From assembly GCF_000143415.4 (NCBI RefSeq), contig NW_003314487.1, positions 3,068 to 28,775 on the forward strand: a stretch of 25,708 nucleotides of DNA. The letters are read 5' to 3'. This document shows, piece by piece, positions 17,761 through 25,708 of the stretch. The translations under genes were made by a program, and so were the position numbers. Positions within the stretch are counted from its first letter, which is position 1. Every line of letters begins with the position of its first letter. Origin of the DNA: Selaginella moellendorffii (lineage: Eukaryota > Streptophyta > Lycopodiopsida > Selaginellales > Selaginellaceae). The notes under the pieces are model-generated. The model was not told the origin of the DNA and searched no databases. It was given only the letters and a program-made list of their open reading frames with translations.

Positions 17761-17875
17761 AGACCGAGACTGAGACCAAGACCGAGATCGAGATCGAGTC
17801 CGAGTCCGAAACCGGGACTGAGACCGAGTCCGAGTCTAAGTTTGAGTTTGAGTCCGAGTTCGAATACTAATACAG
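17761..17875. repeat. Degenerate GAGACC/GAGTCC hexamer tract
   Basis: Continues from the minisatellite as loosely repeated 6-mers. A similar stretch lies in reverse orientation at about 7755-7815 within element B's LTR. Confidence 0.6.
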
Positions 17876-18155
17876 GCTGTTGGGTGAAAGCCCAAAGCAA
17901 TCATCCCCCAAGGGGGGGTGGGGCTGCGGGGGTTCCAAAAGTATAGTAGGGAGAGTGTGGGAGTTGAAGCCTAGTTTGGCTAGTTTGGCCAATTTGGCCC
18001 AAAAAGGCCATACCCATTGTTGGGTGATGAGCTAACCACTGGGAAGTCCAAGACTAGAGTGAATACAGACCGACAAGTAGGGTAGTTTGGTGAAGTGTTC
18101 AAGAGCTGGCTCTAGTTCCCCCGGGAAATCAAATAGTCGGTGCTCCCAGTCCAAA

Positions 18156-19287
18156 TGTCACGAATGTAACTTCGGGTATCGAAAGTTAACTATCGGCCAC
18201 TCCTTTTGTACACTCTTTCCTTATTGCCACGATGGTAGGAGGTCAGCATTGCTGGACCCTTTATCAGCCCCTCTTGTTCAAGTGTTAGTAAATTGGACTT
18301 TGCATCTGTATTTGGCTGGATGAGCATAAGGATGGAATTCCTAAGTGTCTATTTAGCCAAGCATACTCGGCCTGGCTTTTTAATTCTCTTTTGCTTTGTT
18401 TTGCACTGGCTTGACAAGAACCCTCGCGTATTGAGACTAGTCCCTCAATATTGCTGGATGATAGCTTACTATGTCTGCCAAACACTCTCACTATCATGCC
18501 TTTTGTGTTAGTCTCATTTAAGTCCCAAATGCTATTTATAAAAAGTGTCCAGATTTACTCATTTAGCATATCTATGGAATGTAGAGATTGGCCTGAACAT
18601 AATGGTGTTTGTCCCATGTCCAAATTCACAATCTAATGCCATTCCATATTTAGTAAGTTTCAAGCTTATCCCAAAGACTAACTCTTGATACTAAGGGAGG
18701 CTTGGGGTGAAAGCCCAAAGCATGTGTTCTTCAAGGAGGGGGGGGATATAGGGGGTTCCAAATGTATAGTAAGGATAGTGGATAGGTCGGGCATGGCCGA
18801 CGAACCTAAAATATAGTCTAGCTTCTGCTTGCATGCCTGTCCTTGTTTTGCATCCGGCTTGGGTCTATGCCCAAGTTCCACTCCATGTTAGCTGGTGGAG
18901 TACTTATGTCTTTGCGTTAGGCCACCAGTATGCCGAAATAGCACTAAATTTCGTTTGGCTCTGTTTTGTGTGCTGGTCCTAGCATTGGGATGTTGGTTGC
19001 TCTAGGACTGTTCCAAGTTGCTCCGGGCTCCTATCCCTTTGCTTTTTGGGCTATATGATTGGGAGTTGCTCCATGGTCCGGTATTGTCACTCCTTGGCTC
19101 CATGCTTGGGAGTTTGGCACCGTTCCCTTGTTCAGTGGCCCAAGACCCTGAACCTCAGATTCCACACCATTGTCATATGGACATGTGGCATGTATCACAT
19201 GGCATAAAGAGGGTTTAGGTTCTGCTTCGTGGTGTTATCCTATGGTAAAACACCATAGGATAAAGGGTAAAAACCATGTGTGCTACA
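18156..19287 (+). repeat. LTR C (about 1.1 kb, + orientation)
   Basis: Colinear with the reverse complement of element A's LTR: the start resembles TGCGAATGTGAC, then TTATTGCCACGA, the region around 18440-18660, and the LTR core (18703-18783). It ends TGCTACA at 19287, next to a PBS. It is a diverged relative of element A's LTR, longer by about 200 bp. Confidence 0.75.
19235..19263. repeat. 12-bp hairpin near the end of LTR C
   Basis: TTATCCTATGGT and ACCATAGGATAA are perfect arms with the 5-nt loop AAAAC, 24 nt before the LTR end. Not seen in element A's LTR. Confidence 0.7.
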
Positions 19288-19289
19288 TT

Positions 19290-19300
19290 TGGTATCAGAG
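19290..19300 (+). other. Primer-binding site of element C
   Basis: TGGTATCAGAG follows TT after the LTR end TGCTACA. It matches the initiator-Met PBS without a difference over 11 bases. Confidence 0.85.
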
Positions 19301-22300
19301 AATGAGTCTCAGCAAGTACTATTCAATGAAATTGGGCAACTAATCTCGTTGCATATGCAAAGATGAAAACAATGATCTGAGTGGTTACACATTTGGGTGC
19401 AAAGGCTTCGCAATCGTTCCTTGGGTATGGATACCTTTTTATACCATTTTACACGAGTTTGCACTTGGGCTCGTGAGTGAGGCGCATTAGCAACTCAAGG
19501 TTACACTTTGAGTTGGCAAGGTTAATGTTAGCCTATCAGTGGTTCCATGAGTTATTCCATGTACCATGAGTGAAAGTAAACCTTCCCTGGGTTTGCTATG
19601 AGTGGCAAATAGACTGATCCGTAGCTGTTTAGCACGGCACTAATAGATCCTTCTAGGCATGGTTACAAGTGGATCAATCAAGACTGTAGGGATGAGTTTA
19701 TTGATTCAAGTAATTGTTGCCATGCTCTCTCATAAACTTTTCTTAGATTGGACTGAAGGTAGTGCGAAAGCAAGCTTGAGGTTTAGCTAAACATGAGACC
19801 GAAAAGAGAGTCGTCGGGGACGAAAGATCAAACACGTAAATCATTTTCTCTTTTGAAGAAATGATTTGCAACGAGATGTGACTCATTGCTCATATTCACA
19901 TTATGCAATCAAGAGTCCCTACTTTGATGGATGTTGGAAATGATAGTCTTACAAGTGGTGAGTTATGGGATGGATAGCGGTGAAGCGCTAAACCATTTTG
20001 TCTAGGCTTGCTATTGAAGACTTGAGTTACAATGCTCAATTCTTTTCTAGGAAACCTTGCTATTGCTCCTTAAGTAGCTTGGTGTTGAATTAGTTTTGAG
20101 TTTGGTCGGAAAGTGAGTGGCATGAACTTGTCCATGTTGTGAACAAAAGTTAGTGATGTTGGGTGTTGTAAGTCTCTATTGGTAGAGTGTGGCATTTATG
20201 TTGCATTTTGTCGAATCGAGTTGACACTTGATATTCATGTAAACCTTTGTAGTAGTGACATGGGCGTTGCTTGTAGTGTTTCTCAATTGATGATCAAGGC
20301 ATTGTGATACTTATATCATATCCATGTGATAATGAGGAATGTGTTTACGAAGTTGCTTGGTTAAACGATGATCAACCCCAATGTGGTTGATGGTGAAGCT
20401 AGTCTACCTACACGAAGTAGCATTGTAGTAGCTTTGACTGGATTCTTGATGGTGGTCCATTATGTTAAGCTTAAGTTGGTTTCTTGTTTCCTTGAGTTTG
20501 CATATAAAGTGTTAGAAAAGGGTTATAGCATTCATTTTCTATGGCTTATCAGTTGATCTGTTAACACTTGGAGTAGATTGTTGGATGGAGAAGGTGTGTA
20601 GTTGAGGCATTGATATCGCTATCACTTGTGTTAGTGGAAGTGGCATTGTTATTTCAAGTGATGAGGAAGTTTTCCTTAGAGCTTGATTTTCCATGTCATT
20701 TTTCTTGTTAGTGTTTTGGCTTCACATTGGATCTTGAAGGTGGTTGAAGAAGAGTGTTAGTGCAATGTGGATGTCCGAAGATATGGTCTTTGTGATCAAG
20801 CCTTGGATGTTTATTTTGCATTTTTCGGATGTCAGTGTTAAATGTCGAAAAATGGGCAAAGATATTTGATGCTTAATCATGCTATTGGGTCTTGAGAATT
20901 TGTGTTGAGGTGAAACTATGTGAAGCTGTTAGTAGGAGAAAGTTGGATGAGTCTTGAAAGTTTGCAATCCTGGACTAAAAGTCATTCTTTCTCTAGGATG
21001 GAAAATTTTCCACAAATTTTCCCAATAGCTGATCTATTGATCACTTTGTTCAAAAACCATTCTATTTTCGTAAGTTAGTACAAACTAGTGAAGGGGTTGG
21101 AGTTGACTTAGGTTAGCTTAAACCTTAGTAGGTAGTTTGTATGATGCAGCCTAAAAGGGATGCTAACTTTTGGGGCTAAGGCAATTGAGTTAGATAAAGT
21201 TTAGAGTTGGTGTAGAAAAGTGGTTCCACTTTGCATTTCATTAAACTCTATGAGAGTAGTGAGCTCTCACTGATCTTGATTTGGTCATGGTAGCTTTGCA
21301 CCTTGGCTGAGGATGGTGGTGTCCAACTTAGTTGTTTAAAGTTGAAATATTAGTACCTGTACTATAACTTTGTCTATGAGGAGGTTGTGTACTGATATGA
21401 GTCCATCTCATGGTCTTCACTTTAGTTTTGGCTGAGTGTTGATTATGCATAGCTAGCCTCTTCAAAGCATGCAAAGAGTTATTGGCTAAACGTGTTAGTG
21501 AACTTATTACGATTGAGTTGGATTCGAGTGGTCATTTAGTTTGTGCTTGTCCATGAACCTTTTATCTCGTACGTGGGATATTACGTTCATATTGGACAAG
21601 TATGTGACTCGATGGCATGAGTTTAGTGTTTGGGTCTTGTGAAGGCAAGTTGAAGAGTGACTGTTAGTTGCTTTGCAAACTAATGATTACTTATAGACTT
21701 TGTCGAGGACTGCTTGACACTTGCTTCACTCGATAATAATTTAGTAGTGATGGGCTTACTTTACCAGATGGTATTGCAGAGGATCGTGTCGTTAAACTTA
21801 CATGGGTTTTCCATGTTGGAATGTCGACTCTATCTCTGTCAATATCATTTGGATATATTTAGTTTGTAGTGTTGGATTTCATAAAGTCTTGGATGTGGTG
21901 ATTCACTCCTTGAGGAAGTGTTATCTGTAACTGATTTTTGCTAGAGGATTAGTCTCGGATACTGACTAAAGTATCTTTGAGTTTGGTTAGCTTAGTTGCT
22001 AGGGAGTTTTGAGTGATGATTCCCTTGTGCTTTCTTCTAGCTTTGTTATGGTGTTAATAGCATTGAAGTGATGCCTTGTCATTGACATTTTTGATATTGA
22101 GTTTCATTAGTCTTGATGAAGATAATGTTGATGATTTGGCTATGGCTTTATGTTATTAGCATTTATACAATGGCTAAGTAGCAACTGTATTAACGTTCAA
22201 ATGAACTAAGTAGCAAGTTTGAGTTAGTTGTGTTCTGGATGAGATTGTTTAGTAGGGGTTGAGCTTTAGCTTTTCCTTGAAAAGTGATTTAGTCGTGGAC

Positions 22301-22647
22301 TATGCTATCTTTATGAGAAGAAGAGTTAGTGATCAGTATTGAAATGATTGAATCCTTATTGGGTTTGAGTTGGAATATATCAATCATTGATAGTTCTTCT
22401 TGTGCTTGTTATTAAATGAGTTATGTCTTGCTATAGATGGATTCATGGAGGATTGTTTCATAATCACTTGTTGAACATAACTTCATTATGCTTGGTTTTT
22501 GGATTGATGCAGACATGCTTTTTATTAGCTTTGCATTATGAAGTATAGCTTATGGACATGTTGAGAAGAATATTGTGGGTTGTGCTATGATTTCTTCTTT
22601 GGCATTGAAGTTAGTTCTTATGAGACTCATGATCATTTGTCACAAAG
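19301..22647 (+). mobile_element. Non-coding internal region of element C (LARD-like)
   Basis: About 3.3 kb downstream of a PBS without any frame of more than about 62 codons and no gag or pol motif that I can find on either strand. A 2.25-kb portion is repeated in inverted orientation at 22749-25004, so the sequence belongs to a repeated element and not to unique DNA. LTR plus PBS plus a long non-coding interior is the pattern of large retrotransposon derivatives, which depend on proteins from autonomous relatives; element A's LTR similarity makes it a candidate helper family. The T-rich top strand and frequent TTGAGT/TTAGTG words add no coding signal. Confidence 0.5.
19452..21698 (+). repeat. 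Left arm of a large inverted repeat
   Basis: Matches the reverse complement of 22749-25004. Anchor points: CACGAGTTTGCACTTGGGC at 19452 against 25004; the GGTGTTGAATTAGTTTTGAG region near 20080 against 24355; GTTGCTTTGCAAAC near 21667 against 22770. Confidence 0.85.
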
Positions 22648-22749
22648 TGCTCGAGGAACAAGCATAAAGCAAGCAATAAGTGAGTCTCTAGAAAAAGGAC
22701 CACAGAGGACCAACACATGACCCGAGATGGAGTCCGAGATGGACCCGAG
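22648..22749 (+). repeat. Truncated LTR start with 2-3 minisatellite units
   Basis: About 102 bp matching 17303-17405: TGCTCGAGGAACAAGC through the first GATGGA units. It stops inside the minisatellite, where the right arm of the inverted repeat begins. Confidence 0.7.
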
Positions 22750-25004
22750 TCTACTAACAAATCACTAAGTTGCAAAGCAACCAACCATTACTCTTCAACT
22801 TGCTTTTATCAAACGAAAACATTAAACTCACGTCATCGAGTCATATACTTATTTCACATGAACGTAATATCTAAGAACGAGATACAGGTTTATGGACAAA
22901 CACGAACTAAATGACCACTCGAATCCAACTCAACTACAATAAGCTCACTAATGTGTATAGCCATTAACTATGAGAATGCCTTGAAGAGGCCAGCTATGCA
23001 TAATCAACACTCAGTCTTAACTAAAGTGAAGACCATGAGATGGACTCATATTGCTACACAACTTCCTTATAGGCAAGGCTATAATATAGGTACTAACACC
23101 TCAATCGCAAACAACTAAGTTAGACATCACTATCCTTAGCTAAGATGCAAGGCTACCAAGACTAGGTCAAGATCAATAAAAGTTAACTACTCTCATAGAG
23201 TCTAACGAGATATAAGGTGCAACCTGCCACCTAGTATAACACTATAAAGGCACAAGGGTCACCATTTTAGAAAAGCGCAACGGCCACTCTTTTACACCAA
23301 TTCTAGACTCCATCCAACTTAATTGCCTTAGCCTCAAAATCAACATCCCTTTCGGACTGTATCATACAAACTATCACTAATTTGTACTGGCTTACGAAAA
23401 TAGAATGGTTTTCGGGTAAAGTGATCAATAAATCAGCCATTGGAAAAGCTTAAAAAAATTTGTGGAAAATTTTCCATCTTAGAGAAAAAATGACTCTTAG
23501 TCTAGGAATGCAAACTTTTAAGATTCAACCAACTTCATCCTACTAACAACTTCACATAGGTACAGCTTAACACTAATTCTCATGACCCAACAGTATAACT
23601 AAGCATTGAACATTATGCCTATATTTTCGACATCTAACACCGACATTTGCAAAATGCAAATGAATATCCAAGACTCAATCATAAAGATCATATCTTCGGA
23701 TATCCATATTGCACTACACTTTTCTTCAATCACCTTCAAGATCCAATATAAAGCCAAAACATTAACAAAAAAAATGACATGAAAAGTCAAGCTTCAAGGA
23801 AAAACTCTTCATCACTCAAAACAACAATGTCACTTCCACTAGCACAAGTGTTAGCAAAGTCAATACCTCAACTTCATACCTTTTCCATTTAACAATCTAC
23901 TCCTAGTGCTAACGGATCAATTAACAAGCTATAACAAATGAATGCTATAACCTTTTCCAACACCTCAATGGGCAAACTCAAGGAAATAAGGTACTAGTTT
24001 AGCATATCATAGATCACCATTGAGAACTTAGTCAAAGCTACTTCAATGTTATTTATTGCAAATAGAGTAGCTTCACTATCAGCCACCTTTGGGTTGATCA
24101 GCATTTGACCAAGCAACTTTGTAACCACATTGCTCACTATCATATGGATATGATATAAAAATCACAATAATTTGATCATTAATCAAGCAACACCATGACC
24201 AACACCCATATCATTATGTGAGTATCAAGTGCTAAATTTGACACAATACAACATAAATGCCACACCCCACCAATAAAAATTTACAACATTAAACACCACC
24301 AACTTTTGTTCACAACATAAACAAGTTCATACCACTTTCTTTTTAACCAAACTCAAAACTAATCCAACACCAAACTATTCAAGGAGTAATAGCAAGGTTC
24401 CCCAAAAAATAATTTAGGATTGTAATTCAAGTCTTCAATAGCAAGCCTAGACAAAATGGTTTAACACTTCACTACTATCCATCCCATGATTCACCACTTG
24501 TAAGACCACCATAACCAACATACATCAAGGTTGGGACTTTTGATTGCATGATGTGAACACGAGCAATGAGATCACACCTCATTGCAAATCATCTATCCAA
24601 GAAGAGAAAATGATTTATATGTTTGATCTTTTGTCCCCGATAACTCTCTTTTCAATCTCAACTTTGACCAAACCTCAAGCTTACATTAGCACTGCCTTTA
24701 GTCCGGTTTAAGAAAAGTTTATAAGAGAGCATAGCAATGACTACTTGAAATAACAGATTGGTTTCTACAGTCTTGATTGATCCACTTATAATCATGCCTA
24801 TAAAAGATCCACTAGTGTTGTACTAAACAACTACGGACTAGCCCATTTGCCATTTATAGCAAACCTAGAAAAGGTTTACTTTTAACCATGGTACATGGAA
24901 CAACTTATAGAACCACCAATAGGCCATTATTAATCCTACCAACTCAAAATGTAACCCTTGAATTGCTAATGTGCCTCACTCATGAGCCCAAGTGCAAACT
25001 CGTG
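22749..25004 (-). repeat. Right arm of the large inverted repeat
   Basis: Inverted, diverged copy of 19452-21698 with similar length (2256 against 2247 bp), so few indels. No coding frames. Substitutions are spread throughout, which points to two old insertions or an old duplication, not a recent palindrome. Confidence 0.85.
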
Positions 25005-25388
25005 CCCCCCCCCCCCGTGAGGATGCATACTTTGGGCTTTCACCCTTAGCCACCTTTAGTACCTAAAGTTAGTCCTTGAGACTTACTTGAAACTTATTAA
25101 ATACGGAATGAAATTGCATTGTGAATATAGACACGGGACGAATACCATTTTGTTCAAAACAATCTCTAAATTTTGTAGATATGCCAAATTAGCAAATTTA
25201 GACACTTTCCATAAATAGCAATTAAAACCAAATGGTACTAACACAAGGTGCATGATAGCAAGGGTGTTTGGTAGACACAGTAAGTTATCATTTAGTGATA
25301 TTGAGGCACTAGTTCAACATGTAAGAGTTCTTGTCAAACCAGTGCAAGACAGAGGAAAAGAGAACTAAGAGCCAGGTTGAGTATTGTA
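25005..25388 (-). repeat. Partial LTR C copy, inverted
   Basis: Matches the reverse complement of about 18358-18740. The LTR part nearest its own internal region, and the first ~165 bp of that region, are missing; the junction is a run of 12 C (25005-25016). Confidence 0.7.
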
Positions 25389-25538
25389 GCGCATGTGATC
25401 ATGGGATGAGATTTGGATATACTGTCTCCTTGGAACCTTGGGGGATAAATAGGGATAAAATAGCCACTAAAGGCTCTTTCATCAAGCAATTGCCCCTTTT
25501 CCAGTTGACTTAAGGGGAGAGAGATAGGGTGCGTTACA
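25389..25538 (+). repeat. End of another LTR (LTR D), + orientation
   Basis: Ends GTGCGTTACA at 25538, followed by a PBS. A GGGGATAAATAGG stretch (about 25440) could be a TATA region. The LTR start is not clear and may lie near 25386. Confidence 0.45.
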
Positions 25539-25540
25539 GT

Positions 25541-25552
25541 TGGTATTGGAGC
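25541..25552 (+). other. Primer-binding site of element D
   Basis: TGGTATTGGAGC, two differences from the initiator-Met PBS, two bases after the LTR end TTACA. Confidence 0.6.
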
Positions 25553-25708
25553 AAATGGCACGAGTTCGATTCCCATTGATTAGTGGCTACCTAAAAAGTA
25601 TAATATACCCTTGAACAAGGTATATTCCTACCCTTAAAAATTTGAAATTGTACGTATTGAGCATCCATGCGTATGTCCTTCCTCTTGTGTGGAGTATCCA
25701 CGACAAAG
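25553..25708 (+). other. Start of the leader of element D
   Basis: Sequence after the PBS to the window edge; no coding frame visible. Confidence 0.35.

Larger units (their letters stand above)
17303..18155 (+). repeat. LTR-like sequence with minisatellite, cut by LTR C
   Basis: It begins TGCTCAAGGAACAAGC, matching a second start at 22648. It carries the minisatellite, then a GA-rich stretch, then the LTR core in plus orientation (about 17885-17955) in the form seen in element B's LTR (TATTAGTA and CTATACTTTTGGAA on the reverse strand). It has no 3' end of its own: LTR C begins at about 18156. An alternative is that 17303-19287 is one long LTR, but that would contain the core twice. Confidence 0.5.

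Noticed and set aside
17085-17946. Long overlapping frames on both strands (up to about 185 codons) with GPS/DGP-like repeats
   Set aside because: They arise from the stop-poor minisatellite; all frames are open together and the products are low-complexity.
1-25708. tRNA, rRNA or snRNA genes
   Set aside because: No tRNA A/B-box pair or cloverleaf and no rRNA-like stretch was seen; the tRNA-related matches are retroelement primer-binding sites.

Overview
The window is eukaryotic nuclear DNA: one short-intron host gene at the left edge, then about 21 kb of LTR-retrotransposon sequence at various stages of decay. The Ty3/gypsy chromovirus pol genes with a chromodomain, the primer-binding sites resembling initiator-Met tRNA, and the CpG-decay style of mutation suggest a plant or green-algal (possibly seedless plant or streptophyte) genome. 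The species cannot be fixed from the sequence, and introns of only 38-57 nt are short for most land plants.

Region 1 (1-3762, + strand): the 3' part of a multi-exon gene. Splicing eight GT-AG introns by eye gives one continuous frame. It encodes a domain resembling a degenerate beta-class N4/N6 DNA methyltransferase, a lysine-rich and then strongly acidic linker, a Pro/Ala-rich stretch of imperfect repeats, and a clear FCP1/NIF-type HAD phosphatase domain. All eight introns are in phase 1. Two in-frame stops (TAG 1795-1797 and TAA 3499-3501) interrupt or end the frame; the final stop is TGA at 3760-3762. A 22-nt palindrome recurs in two introns, twice in coding sequence and once in the 3' UTR, with partial copies elsewhere. 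This gene and its palindrome family are the most unusual content here.

Region 2 (4190-7921, - strand): element B, a Ty3/gypsy 5' half (LTR, PBS, gag, protease, reverse transcriptase) truncated just after RT and carrying many stops.

Region 3 (7922-15862, - strand): element A, a structurally complete but mutated Ty3/gypsy chromovirus. It has both LTRs (8500-9422 and 14933-15862), PBS, polypurine tract, gag, zinc knuckle, protease, RT, RNase H, integrase and chromodomain. A second gag/PBS fragment (7922-8499) joins the far side of its 3' LTR, as in a tandem array sharing one LTR. Element B's LTR begins exactly where that fragment is cut.

Region 4 (15863-17302): flanking DNA with one faint minus-strand coding remnant and a hairpin.

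Region 5 (17303-25708): LTR-like sequence carrying an 11/12-bp minisatellite, a plus-strand LTR with PBS (18156-19300), and a long non-coding internal region. About 2.25 kb of that region (19452-21698) returns inverted at 22749-25004, giving a large inverted repeat with a 1.05-kb spacer. A partial inverted LTR follows, then the end of another plus-strand LTR with its PBS at 25541.

All alignments were made by eye. Percent identities, family names and splice sites are inferences unless stated otherwise.
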